From NCBI GenBank assembly GCA_026992595.1, contig JALWZW010000002.1:1-21403 (forward strand): a stretch of DNA of 21,403 bases, given 5' to 3'. The number at the start of each line of letters is the position of its first letter. Position 1 is the first letter of the stretch. Shown here one piece after another: positions 12,555-20,261 of this stretch. Position numbers and translations under genes: made by a program. This DNA is from Microcaldota archaeon. GTDB taxonomy: Archaea > Micrarchaeota > Micrarchaeia > Anstonellales > Bilamarchaeaceae. Under the pieces are notes generated by a model that did no database searches, was not told the origin of the DNA, and worked only from the letters and a program-made list of their open reading frames with translations.

Positions 12555-13676
12555 TCAATAACACACAGGCACGCTCAACTTTTCTAAGCCCTTTATAAAA
12601 ATACCTTCCTTTCTAAAAGCTTCTAAGGCGCGCTCAACAGCAGAAAAAGGAGCGGCTGCAATAAGATTGAAAATGGGGGATTCCAATTGCGCTTTATAGA
12701 GGGAAGAGTAAAAAGGGTCACAGTAATAGGCGCTCGTCCTATCCCCCAACTCTTTAAGGCATTTAACATAAAAATGCCCATCACCTAAAGTAATAAGCAC
12801 CGTTTTGCCGTTTTTCTTATCTCTCACCAAAAGCGCCTCCTCTACCGCCAATTTAAAGAAGCGCTCCAACCACAACCTTCTTTCCCCTTCATAAGGAAGA
12901 ATGGAAATATCGCACGCCTTATTCCTCACCTTATCTTTAAACAAGCGCCCTTTAACAAAATCATCTAAATCAACATTCTGATCGTCCCCTCTTATCTCTA
13001 TCCATTTCAACTCGCGCTTTTTTCCCACTCCCAAAATCACATCGCAGGAGGAGAGGGAGAGCGTGAGAAAAAAATCAGCGTTATCAAAATTAAAAGTCCT
13101 CTCCACTTTAATGGTAGGCGCATGTTGAGAAGCATATTCCACTAAATCATAGTTATGAGCCATATCCAATAATTGAGAAAAGAGAGGTGAAAAAGAGGGG
13201 TCAACCAGATTGGAAAGGTCTTCAGGATTTAAAAGGGAAATGCGGTGGTTTAGATACTTTAGAAAAGGATAGTTTCTTTCAACCACCACATCCACTCCGC
13301 GCGATATGAGAAGGTCCAAAGCGCGCTCTTCAGATAAAGGCTCAAAATAAGCAGAATAGTTGGTTATTTGAGGGAGAAGAAGATGGGGGTGGATGTTGGA
13401 AGCAACGGTGGTGAGGCGTCCCTCCTCGCTTACCAGCCATAAGCGGTTTTTCCTCTCATAAATGGCCATAATAGTTAAGCGTGAAGGCCCGAAAAAATAT
13501 TCTTTAAGTAGAAGCTTTTTATCTTTAGAAAGGCTCTGCCCCATCACCTCGCATTTTACCCTCCCCTCTTTCCACACCATCAGGCGGGGCAGGGTTTCAA
13601 AAAGAGGGGAATATCCTCCTAAGATTTTTTTAGGATTTAAAGAGGTTGCAAGGCGATAAACCTTTAATTGTGTCAT
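12555..13676 (-). CDS. Unknown protein, member 3 of a tandem paralogue family (373 aa)
   Basis: I do not recognise the family. The protein is soluble, with no signal peptide or membrane segment. It resembles the next two upstream genes along its length, most clearly near the C-terminus: a tryptophan segment LWLERFFKLAVEEALLVRDK, then NGKTVLITL, then Y-x-[DN]-P-x(4)-L (here YCDPFYSSL), then a hydrophobic tail. Further back, ERALDLLISRGVDVVVERNY corresponds to helix-rich segments of the other two. The N-terminus (MTQLKVYR) recalls MKQLGRVYKP of the middle member. The start at 13676 is about 22 nt from an AAACTTAA box (13694-13702), so each member seems to have its own promoter. No catalytic signature is visible. 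Confidence 0.8.
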   Translation of the reverse strand: MTQLKVYRLATSLNPKKILGGYSPLFETLPRLMVWKEGRVKCEVMGQSLSKDKKLLLKEYFFGPSRLTIMAIYERKNRLWLVSEEGRLTTVASNIHPHLLLPQITNYSAYFEPLSEERALDLLISRGVDVVVERNYPFLKYLNHRISLLNPEDLSNLVDPSFSPLFSQLLDMAHNYDLVEYASQHAPTIKVERTFNFDNADFFLTLSLSSCDVILGVGKKRELKWIEIRGDDQNVDLDDFVKGRLFKDKVRNKACDISILPYEGERRLWLERFFKLAVEEALLVRDKKNGKTVLITLGDGHFYVKCLKELGDRTSAYYCDPFYSSLYKAQLESPIFNLIAAAPFSAVERALEAFRKEGIFIKGLEKLSVPVCY

Positions 13677-13693
13677 GATATGTATTTGTGCGG

Positions 13694-14785
13694 TTAAGTT
13701 TTTATTTTTTGCAGGTCTGTAATGCGGTAATCCTCTGCTACCTTTTCCACCCCTTTCTCTTCCAGCACCACAATATCAGAAGGAAGAACTCCTCTCCCTA
13801 CATACAACTCACATGCAAGCGGGTCCCTATAATCATCGCTTCCCAGGTCCCCCAACATCCTAGCCAACGAATCCAAAATACTTTCTTTAGGATAGATCAA
13901 AGAGATGTTGCCGTCATCATATCTCCTCACCAACAACACCAACCCTTCCGCCATTTTAAGGATTGCGTGCCAAAGCACCACAGAACCCTCAGTAACATAA
14001 CTCATACGCTCCATCTCAACCTTCAAAACGGAGGGCTTAAACACACCTTCATCTACAAGATGCTCTAAAGTTATAGAATATAGCGTATTTTCTATAAACA
14101 GCCCTAACACACTCTCGCCTTCAAACCTTATCCCAAATAGATTTACATTCTCTTCTTCAGCATCGCTTACAAACACCACATTTTCATCTCCTGCCACCAA
14201 CAGCTCACCCTTCTCCCCCACCCTCACTTCATTTCCCTCTCTGGCCATTTTAAAAATACGGGCCCATTCTTCAGAGAGAAGTTCAACAGAAACATTGTCT
14301 GCAAACTTGATAGAATGCCTAATTGTCCTCAAAATATCAATATTGGAGATAAGCGCAGGCATTCCTTTAATAAGCATCAACTGCGATGCATCCACCATAT
14401 TATAGCCATAACGCACCCTATCTATTTTTCTAAAATTAAAAGAGGGGCGCAAGATATCACTCAACCGCTTTTTAGAGGAAGAAGCAATATGAACAAATTC
14501 TATCTCTTCTTGCTCATTAAGCGCAATGGTCACCTGAGGGCTAAAAGATTTATCATCAAACAACAACACCACATTGAGGAAGCGGGCGGTGTTGAAAAAC
14601 CGCGCCTTTGTGATCGCCAACCCCATATTATCTTTCATAACCATTCCTTCCCTTAGATTATAGGAAGAGCGCCAAACACACACCGACTTAACATCCTCCA
14701 TTAAAGATAAGAAACGCTTATTAAAAGCATCTTTTAAACGCGGCTTTTTCCCCACCGGCTTATAAACCCTGCCTAATTGTTTCAT
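13694..14785 (-). CDS. Unknown protein, member 2 of a tandem paralogue family (363 aa)
   Basis: I do not recognise the family. This soluble 363-aa protein aligns with its neighbours: VVLWHAILKMAEGLVLLVRR, then DGNISLIYPKE, then YRDPLACEL (the Y-x-[DN]-P-x(4)-L motif, with Arg where the others have Cys), then DIVVLEEKGVEKV. An internal segment VDASQLMLIKGMPALISNID parallels the helix-rich segment of member 3. The N-terminus is basic (MKQLGRVYKPVGKKPRLKDA). The start at 14785 lies about 23 nt from an AAAATATTT box (near 14803-14813) at the end of the upstream member, which supports a separate leaderless promoter. Identity between members is low, so they diverged long ago but have stayed in tandem. 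Confidence 0.8.
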   Translation of the reverse strand: MKQLGRVYKPVGKKPRLKDAFNKRFLSLMEDVKSVCVWRSSYNLREGMVMKDNMGLAITKARFFNTARFLNVVLLFDDKSFSPQVTIALNEQEEIEFVHIASSSKKRLSDILRPSFNFRKIDRVRYGYNMVDASQLMLIKGMPALISNIDILRTIRHSIKFADNVSVELLSEEWARIFKMAREGNEVRVGEKGELLVAGDENVVFVSDAEEENVNLFGIRFEGESVLGLFIENTLYSITLEHLVDEGVFKPSVLKVEMERMSYVTEGSVVLWHAILKMAEGLVLLVRRYDDGNISLIYPKESILDSLARMLGDLGSDDYRDPLACELYVGRGVLPSDIVVLEEKGVEKVAEDYRITDLQKIKT

Positions 14786-14811
14786 AAAATGATAATTGAT
14801 GGGAAATATTT

Positions 14812-15786
14812 TTAATGATAAGGAAGGGGAATGAGAGAGAAGGGTTCCACTCCTTCCACCCTTGCCAAAATCCCCTTAGGCAGAGGTATTGAAGGGAGGC
14901 AGAGAGCGCTTTTAATAGGGTTGCAGTAAAAACGCGAATTTATATTCCCAACCACAGAAGCGGCAGAATAGGGGTCAGAAATATCAATCAAAACAGTCTT
15001 TTTTTCCTCATAATCCACCACCGCCACTGCGCCGCTGTGCCTCTCAAAGCGTTTAGCCCAAATATAGCTGTCAGCATCCTCAAAAACAACCGACACCTCT
15101 TCCTCCATTATAGCCTCACGCCTAACTATCTCACAATCAATCAACCTAAATATATCCAACCCCAAATAAGGACTGACAGTAAGCGCGCTTACATTATTTC
15201 CCTCAAAATAAACATTCAGCACCTCTGCCTCATCGCTATATCCATTAACGCTTTCAAAATCTGCCACCCACCAAAGCTTATTTTTAACGCGCCCTGTTTT
15301 TTTGGATTTTAATATAGAAAGCGCAACATCACCAGCAAACACATCCTCCACCGCTTTAGGCATCCTAAAAATAACCGCATGCTTAAGATGGCGCACCAAA
15401 TATTGATTAATAAGAGGGATTTTCTGAATAAGGCGGAGATGGTAAAGAAGTTCTATAACGCGTACAGGTACCTTTTCCACGCACACGATGTCGCTTTCAT
15501 TAACCTCTTCTGCACCCTCAAAGGAAACAAAATCATCTACTTTCAGCCCCTTTAAAATCGCCACACCGTACCCAGCGCCTTTTCCAATAAAAGCACTTCC
15601 TGAATTGTCCTTAAGCGTTATAAGGGTGCGTTTTTCATTATCATTATGCCTCAACTCCTCAAAAAGCACCCCTCTTATTTTGGCTTTTGAATATCGCACG
15701 CTTTTGAGCCTGCCGCCAAAAAGGCGGGTTTCAGAAGAGGGGTAATCTAAAGAGAGGTTGAAAGTTATGTTACGAAAAAAGCGCAT
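14812..15786 (-). CDS. Unknown protein, member 1 of a tandem paralogue family (324 aa)
   Basis: I do not recognise the family. This is the first and shortest of the three. Its C-terminal part shows the shared pattern: SYIWAKRFERHSGAVAVVDY, then EKKTVLIDISD, then YCNPIKSAL and a Pro-rich tail (LPSIPLPKGILARVEGVEP). The segment VRVIELLYHLRLIQKIPLIN parallels the internal helix-rich segments of the other two. The N-terminus (MRFFRNITFNLSLDYPSSE) is weakly hydrophobic but is not a convincing signal peptide. The start at 15786 is about 27 nt from the box TTTAAA (minus strand AATTTAAA, 15810-15817), giving a leaderless mRNA. The fold looks mixed alpha/beta; no function can be proposed from residues. 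Confidence 0.8.
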   Translation of the reverse strand: MRFFRNITFNLSLDYPSSETRLFGGRLKSVRYSKAKIRGVLFEELRHNDNEKRTLITLKDNSGSAFIGKGAGYGVAILKGLKVDDFVSFEGAEEVNESDIVCVEKVPVRVIELLYHLRLIQKIPLINQYLVRHLKHAVIFRMPKAVEDVFAGDVALSILKSKKTGRVKNKLWWVADFESVNGYSDEAEVLNVYFEGNNVSALTVSPYLGLDIFRLIDCEIVRREAIMEEEVSVVFEDADSYIWAKRFERHSGAVAVVDYEEKKTVLIDISDPYSAASVVGNINSRFYCNPIKSALCLPSIPLPKGILARVEGVEPFSLIPLPYH

Positions 15787-15809
15787 AATATTATATGTTG
15801 TAAATTATG

Positions 15810-15817
15810 TTTAAATT
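15810..15817 (-). promoter_or_regulatory. TATA box of the first paralogue-array gene
   Basis: AATTTAAA on the minus strand is centred about 27 nt before the ATG at 15786. It separates the array from the asparagine synthetase gene, which ends at 15833. Confidence 0.5.
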
Positions 15818-15832
15818 GTTTGTGGGCGGCCA

Positions 15833-16747
15833 TTAAACAGCCACCCTTTCGCCAGGCACTCGGCGGAAAAGTTGCACATCACCCACATGAGGAGCGCCTA
15901 AAACATAGCGCACCAGCCGCTCCACACCAATGCCTCCACCAGCGCTAGGCACCATACCTTCCTTTGCCAATTCCAAATAGCACGTATATTTGCTAGCATC
16001 TAAGCCCTCCTTTGCATCCCGCTCAATCCTCATTTTTATGCGCTCATACTCATATTCACGCTCCGCGCCAGAAAGCCCTTCTCCAAAGCCCTCTGGATAG
16101 ATAAGGTCATAGTTTAAATAAACGCCCGGCTGCTTAGGGTCTTCCCTATCATAAAACTCTCTCTTATGAGAGACCACCCAAAAAGGCACATCCATTTCCT
16201 TAGATTTCAACTCCTCCCATTGACCGCCATATTCTGACTGAAGGTCGCTTAACTTAAAAACAGGGAAATGAGAGGGAAGCTCAGGCAAAGACCGCCCATA
16301 TTTCTTTAACACATCGCTATGATCCTGAGAAAGCACTGAGAAAAGCGCCTTTAAATAATCCTCCACAAAATGCATTACCTCATGCATAGAAGCATACGCT
16401 ATTTCAAAATCTATTTGTGTAAATTCAAAAAGGTGCTTTCCGCTTTCCTTCCTCTTGGGATGTTCTAAACGAACATTGGGGGAAAGGATAAAAATCTTGT
16501 CTAAGCCCCGCTTAAGAGCAAGTTGCTTATGGAGGATCATGGACTGGGTGAGAACCAATCTTTGGCCTAAATACTCCACTTCACCTGTCTTTATTACCGA
16601 ACTGCCAGGGTCAGGGCCTAAAGGGTCAGTTATTGTGGACAGCACTATGGGCAAAAGTTGCTTAAAACCGCTTGCCCTAAAAAACAGCACTGACTGACCC
16701 AAAACCGCATCAGTAATCCTCATCGCATCCACAACATCCACCTTCAC
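15833..16747 (-). CDS. Archaeal asparagine synthetase related to AsnRS (AS-AR type)
   Basis: This matches the AsnRS-derived enzyme that lacks an anticodon-binding domain and makes asparagine from aspartate, ATP and ammonia, as in Pyrococcus abyssi. Class II synthetase features are clear: GFKQLLPIVLSTITDPLGPD, LTQSMILHKQLAL, IFILSPNVRLE, HLFEFTQIDFEIA (motif 2 region), FYDREDPKQPGVYLNYDLIYPEGFGE and GGGIGVERLVRYVLG (motif 3). The frame is open to an ATG at 16909, but those extra codons are hydrophobic, lie within the promoter and the lrp gene, and have no counterpart in the family. I therefore prefer the GTG at 16747 (304 aa, near the roughly 294 aa of homologues); GTG 16741 and ATG 16723 are alternatives. 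A TATA-like TTTAATAA at 16779-16786 fits. It is divergent from an Lrp/AsnC regulator. Confidence 0.85.
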   Translation of the reverse strand: MKVDVVDAMRITDAVLGQSVLFFRASGFKQLLPIVLSTITDPLGPDPGSSVIKTGEVEYLGQRLVLTQSMILHKQLALKRGLDKIFILSPNVRLEHPKRKESGKHLFEFTQIDFEIAYASMHEVMHFVEDYLKALFSVLSQDHSDVLKKYGRSLPELPSHFPVFKLSDLQSEYGGQWEELKSKEMDVPFWVVSHKREFYDREDPKQPGVYLNYDLIYPEGFGEGLSGAEREYEYERIKMRIERDAKEGLDASKYTCYLELAKEGMVPSAGGGIGVERLVRYVLGAPHVGDVQLFRRVPGERVAV

Positions 16748-16778
16748 ACCATCACCACAACCAGAAGCAGTTCCAAGA

Positions 16779-16787
16779 TTATTAAAT
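16779..16787 (-). promoter_or_regulatory. TATA-like box of the asparagine synthetase gene
   Basis: ATTTAATAA on the minus strand predicts transcription start near 16757, about 10 nt before the GTG at 16747. The 113-bp gap to the lrp start holds both promoters. Confidence 0.45.
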
Positions 16788-16832
16788 TTTTTGCCAAAAA
16801 TCTTAGACAGAAACCAAAAAAAGACAAAAAGA

Positions 16833-16860
16833 TTTAATAATAAATTGGATATTATCCAAT
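16833..16860 (+). promoter_or_regulatory. lrp promoter with palindromic operator abutting the start codon
   Basis: TTTAATAATA (16833-16842) is centred about 24 nt before the ATG at 16861, so the transcript is leaderless. A perfect 17-bp palindrome ATTGGATA-T-TATCCAAT (16844-16860) fills the space between the TATA box and the start codon, covering the transcription start. This is a standard position for autorepression by an Lrp/AsnC protein. Binding by the adjacent regulator is inference. Confidence 0.65.
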
Positions 16861-17304
16861 ATGGACGAGATAGATTTAGAAATAATTGAAGAATTGAAAA
16901 AGAATGCAAAGGCGAAAATACACCAAATAAGCAAAAGATTAGGAATACCCCCCTCTACCGTGCACCATAGAATAAAAAAACTGGAAAAGGAAGGGATAAT
17001 AAAAAGATGGGGCGTAGAGGTGGATTATGCAAAATTAGGGCTGCCTATAAAAGCATTGGTGCTAGTAAACTTTGATGTTACAGAACTTAAAAGAATGGGA
17101 AAAAGCCAAGAACGCATCGCTCAAACGCTCCAAAAAGCACCTAACATAGAAAGGGTGGATATCATAACTGGAGAGGCAGATATGCTGCTTACTATAAGAG
17201 CAAAAAGCATGCAACACCTTCAAGAGATATTGTTTAAAAAGGTGCAGAGCATAGAAGGGATAACGCGTACAAAAACAATAATCAGTTTAAGCGAATGGGG
17301 CTAA
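16861..17304 (+). CDS. Lrp/AsnC family transcriptional regulator
   Basis: The 147-aa protein has the full family architecture: an N-terminal winged helix-turn-helix (DEIDLEIIEELKKNAKAKIH, then ISKRLGIPPSTVHHRIKKLE, residues 2-43, and EGIIKRWGVEVDYAKLG) and a C-terminal RAM ligand-binding domain from about residue 62 (IKALVLVNFDV, PNIERVDIITGEADMLLTIR, QSIEGITRTKTIISLS). Such proteins form dimers to octamers and often sense amino acids. Its divergence from an asparagine synthetase gene parallels the asnC-asnA pair of enteric bacteria, so it may respond to asparagine or aspartate; that is inference. The palindrome just before its ATG suggests autoregulation. Its stop overlaps the convergent triple-thioredoxin gene by 4 bp. 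Confidence 0.93.
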   Translation: MDEIDLEIIEELKKNAKAKIHQISKRLGIPPSTVHHRIKKLEKEGIIKRWGVEVDYAKLGLPIKALVLVNFDVTELKRMGKSQERIAQTLQKAPNIERVDIITGEADMLLTIRAKSMQHLQEILFKKVQSIEGITRTKTIISLSEWG

Positions 17305-18647
17305 GAGATGGTAAGATTACCTTCCATGCCAAACTCTCTGTGCCCGGCAACAGAACAGTAGAAAGAAAAGGTTCCTGATTTAGTAACTTCAAAATCAACT
17401 TGCGCCGTCCTTCCAGGAGCAATGGTAGGAGTTCTAATGCCTAATTCATCTACCACAAAATTATGAGGGACAGAACCCACATTTCTAAATATAATTCTAA
17501 CCCGCTCCCCTTTTTGCAAAGTTATAGTTGAGGGGGAGAATTCAAACTCGCTTCCATTCACTTCTATCACCCTCACCTCCTCCCCCAACTGTGCGCCGCT
17601 CTTAACATCAACATATACAGCGCCTTCAATAGCATCATAATTGGTAAATATAAGCGCATTATTGCGCTCCACCCCCCATGCAGACCATGCGTCCCTTAAT
17701 CCAGTGTAAGCTTCATAATCACCCCTTATAATCACAGTAGGTACAAAAGAAATGTTGTAAGCAGAAAGAACCTCTCCTGCATCCTCCACATCTAAATAAG
17801 TTTCATTAGCCATATAAAGGCCCATTCTTCTTAAACCGCTACTGAAGAAAGAAACAGGCAAGCATGCCTTGCAATTTTTATCAGAAAGATAAATAACATC
17901 TAAAAGGCCGCGAGTTTCCCCTGTATCTAAATCAACATAAGGCGGAAAGGGAAGGAGGGCATAGTTGTCTTCAAATGTAAGAATTTGCTGTCTTGTGGAG
18001 GCAAATTGGTCAAATCCATAAAAATCTGCCTCTTTATCTAAAAGTAATATAGGGACCTTGGTTAAAGAGTATTTTTCAATAAGACGGCGCCCTTCTTCTG
18101 AAGTGCTTTCCACTTTTCTCTCCTCAATATACATCCCCATAGAGCGCCTTAACTGAGATAAAATACCTGCAAAAGAGAAGCACTCTTGGCATTGGCTATC
18201 TTCAATAATCACCGCGCTCACTTTACCCACCACCCTTCCTTCACTTAAATCATAATAAGGAGGCGGGCTTTCAAACACCAACCTATCCCCTCTTCTTTCA
18301 AAAACATTTACCAAATTAGAGGGGAGGCGGTCTATCTCGCCGCTCAACACTAAAGCGGGGAGGCGTGAGACGCTATATGAAGATGCCTTATCAACACCCT
18401 CTTCTTTATAGGTAAGGTTATAATTTAAACCTCTAACCGCATCCACAATAGGCGAAACATCAAAGCAGGAATCGCATTCTGAAGGGCTTATTAAAACTAA
18501 AGAAATGACAGGGAGGCGATTTGCTTCCTCAATTTCCGCCTTCTTTTTTTCTACCTCTGAGAACAGTTCATTGATAGTGAAAAAGTTGAAAATGGTTATA
18601 ATGAGTAATATTGCTACACCCACAGAAAAAAGAGAAAAATTATTCAT
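17301..18647 (-). CDS. Membrane-anchored protein with three thioredoxin-like domains and a C-terminal cupredoxin
   Basis: The 448-aa protein has an N-terminal membrane anchor (LFSVGVAILLIITIFNFFTI) and then three tandem thioredoxin-like domains, each with a CxxC and a later cis-Pro: Cys58/Cys61 (ECDSCF) with RLPALVL, Cys153/Cys156 (QCQECF) with KVPILLL, and Cys259/Cys262 (NCKACL) with FVPTVII. Residues about 355-448 form a cupredoxin with a type-1 copper set: His395 (VPHNFV), Cys431 (FSFYCSVAGH), His436 and Met441. It should face outward and could pass electrons between thiols and copper. I know no named protein with this order of domains. The frame can open at a TTG (18662), but ATG 18647 is preceded by a perfect GGAGGT seven bases away, encoded within the end of the upstream gene. 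It is the third gene of the module. Confidence 0.88.
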   Translation of the reverse strand: MNNFSLFSVGVAILLIITIFNFFTINELFSEVEKKKAEIEEANRLPVISLVLISPSECDSCFDVSPIVDAVRGLNYNLTYKEEGVDKASSYSVSRLPALVLSGEIDRLPSNLVNVFERRGDRLVFESPPPYYDLSEGRVVGKVSAVIIEDSQCQECFSFAGILSQLRRSMGMYIEERKVESTSEEGRRLIEKYSLTKVPILLLDKEADFYGFDQFASTRQQILTFEDNYALLPFPPYVDLDTGETRGLLDVIYLSDKNCKACLPVSFFSSGLRRMGLYMANETYLDVEDAGEVLSAYNISFVPTVIIRGDYEAYTGLRDAWSAWGVERNNALIFTNYDAIEGAVYVDVKSGAQLGEEVRVIEVNGSEFEFSPSTITLQKGERVRIIFRNVGSVPHNFVVDELGIRTPTIAPGRTAQVDFEVTKSGTFSFYCSVAGHREFGMEGNLTIS

Positions 18648-18648
18648 G

Positions 18649-20010
18649 TTAGCAACCTCCAACCATGCTGGGCATTGTAGGTATATCAGAGGGGTCTTTG
18701 CCTGCTAAAGAGGTTGCTATAGAAAGCATGCTCTTAGGGAAGAACATGGTTTTCCAGCGCATCACTTCCCGCAACACTTCAGCATCACTCATGTCAGTTT
18801 GAGAAATCAACCCTAAAGCCAACCCTTGCAACGCTATATTATGCTTGCAGCCGCATCTTAAATTGCCCTGCGAATCCACACCTTGCGGACCTACACCGCA
18901 ACAAAATTCGCAACTTATGCCTTTTGGAGCTGCGGCCAAACTCAAATACCTTTGCCATGCCTCTGGATTGTTATTTCTCACATCTTCTTTTATAACAAAA
19001 TAATAACGCGCTAAATACTCCATGCTATTAACCGGGTCATCAAAAGTGATGCCGCCCAATTGGGCGCTATAAGAAGGTGCGCCTTTTGGCATCATAACTG
19101 CCGCAATTTCCTCCTGCGATTTTGCCTCTTTCAACTCCGGGAACACTGCCACAATGGTTTGAGAGGTTGAACTTAGAGAGGCAACATCCACATCTGAAAG
19201 ATCCACTTCAGAAGAGAAAGAAGCGGTAGCAGCAGGAGCGCCGCCTTTTGAGGCCAATAAAGAGTTTATTTCAAAAATTTGGAATTGAACAAAGAGGGTG
19301 AGGGGAAGAAGGGCAAGCATAGCATAAAGGGCAAAGGAAGGAACCTCTTCCTTTGTGGCTTGTTTTGAAGGAGTTGAACAGCACTGAGGGGCAGATTGCT
19401 TATCCAATACTTTAGTTACCCCATAAAGAGCAACTCCTAAAGAAAGAACCTTCAACTCTATCCCCTGAAATGGTAAAATACCTATAGAGAAGGAAGCGCC
19501 GATTAGGGAGAAAAGAGCGCTGCCGCACACAGGGCAACCTGCACCAACCAATGCAAACAAAGAACTTAAACCGCCTGAAGCAACGCTTTCCTTTAATGAA
19601 TGTTTAACATCCACCAAAAGGAAAGCGGCTGAAGAAACAATAAGGGCGTTCAAAACCATCGCAACCAATGTATAAAGCAGCCCGTTCATTTCAATATAGG
19701 GGAAAATGCTAAGGGAGGTGGTGGAGAAGGAAAAGTAATAGAGCACCAAGAAAAGTAAAGAAGAAATTGCAAAATAGAAAGAGCTGTTTTGGCTCAGCAA
19801 AGGAAGTTTTGAATGTAAGAAATAGCCGGACAAAGCAAAAAGCAGGGAAGAAACTAAAATAACCGCTACCCCTCCCCAAAAGAACTCATTAGCAGAGGGT
19901 AAATAATAATCTAACAGGAGAGTTCGGGGAAAGTCAAGCACTAAACTAGGCAACAGGAAAAGGAGGGAGAAGAAAAGGAAGGAGGTAAGGAAAAAGGTGT
20001 TTTTGTCCAT
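18649..20010 (-). CDS. Polytopic membrane protein with Cys-rich outer domain and MVGGC C-terminus (453 aa)
   Basis: Function is unknown. The first 245 residues contain about seven membrane segments. One carries GAGCPVCGSALFSLIG (Cys159, Cys162), a CPxC pair within or next to the membrane, as in thiol-relay proteins; Cys210 and Cys211 lie in a loop. Residues about 250-453 form a soluble domain with ISCEFCCGVGP (Cys367, Cys370, Cys371), LRCGCKHNIALQGL (Cys386, Cys388, His390) and the helical segment DAEVLREVMRWKTMFFPK. The CxxCC plus CxCxH set suggests metal or haem-like binding or disulfides. The chain ends SDIPTMPSMVGGC, sharing MVGGC with the upstream 68-aa peptide. Its ATG (20010) directly follows the stop of that gene, with an SD within the codons for its VGG. 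Confidence 0.87.
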   Translation of the reverse strand: MDKNTFFLTSFLFFSLLFLLPSLVLDFPRTLLLDYYLPSANEFFWGGVAVILVSSLLFALSGYFLHSKLPLLSQNSSFYFAISSLLFLVLYYFSFSTTSLSIFPYIEMNGLLYTLVAMVLNALIVSSAAFLLVDVKHSLKESVASGGLSSLFALVGAGCPVCGSALFSLIGASFSIGILPFQGIELKVLSLGVALYGVTKVLDKQSAPQCCSTPSKQATKEEVPSFALYAMLALLPLTLFVQFQIFEINSLLASKGGAPAATASFSSEVDLSDVDVASLSSTSQTIVAVFPELKEAKSQEEIAAVMMPKGAPSYSAQLGGITFDDPVNSMEYLARYYFVIKEDVRNNNPEAWQRYLSLAAAPKGISCEFCCGVGPQGVDSQGNLRCGCKHNIALQGLALGLISQTDMSDAEVLREVMRWKTMFFPKSMLSIATSLAGKDPSDIPTMPSMVGGC

Positions 20011-20217
20011 TTAGCAACCCCCCACCATAGTAGGAAGATTGTTTAAACTGGTTTGCAAATTCACCGAAGAACCAGCAGCAGGAGAAGCGCTCGCCTCCAA
20101 TTGCGCAATCTCCTCCTTAAGTTGCATCAATTGAAATGCCTGCACTGTGGAAACCGCTAAAAGCACAAGCAGCAAAACGCCCATTAAAACAACCTTTAAC
20201 TCCATGCTATTCACCAT
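20011..20217 (-). CDS. Small single-span membrane peptide ending in MVGGC (68 aa)
   Basis: This short protein has one membrane segment (VVLMGVLLLVLLAVSTVQAF), a short coiled-coil-like stretch (QLMQLKEEIAQLEAS), a small-residue linker and the C-terminus NNLPTMVGGC, nearly the same as the PTMPSMVGGC end of the next protein. With a single Cys as the final residue, it could carry a lipid, metal or mixed-disulfide link, or serve as a processed partner of its neighbour. It leads the three-gene module. Start choice: ATG 20217 is compatible with a weak TTTATGG box about 26-30 nt upstream; ATG 20205 (codon 5) has a GGTG SD six bases before it. Small size leaves some doubt, but the tail shared with its neighbour and the zero-gap coupling argue that it is real. 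Confidence 0.8.
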   Translation of the reverse strand: MVNSMELKVVLMGVLLLVLLAVSTVQAFQLMQLKEEIAQLEASASPAAGSSVNLQTSLNNLPTMVGGC

Positions 20218-20261
20218 ATTTTGCTATATGTAACTTTTATGTAACCATAAAGGTTTTAAAA

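Noticed and set aside
16748..16909. N-terminal extension of the asparagine synthetase frame with hydrophobic residues, as if a membrane anchor
   Set aside because: It overlaps the lrp coding start, its TATA box and its palindrome, has no family counterpart, and its apparent hydrophobicity comes from AT-rich promoter DNA.
18649..20217. MVGGC ending read as a ubiquitin-like or SAMP-like GG conjugation tail
   Set aside because: Both proteins are membrane proteins without a beta-grasp domain, so a modifier role has no support; only the shared ending is reported.
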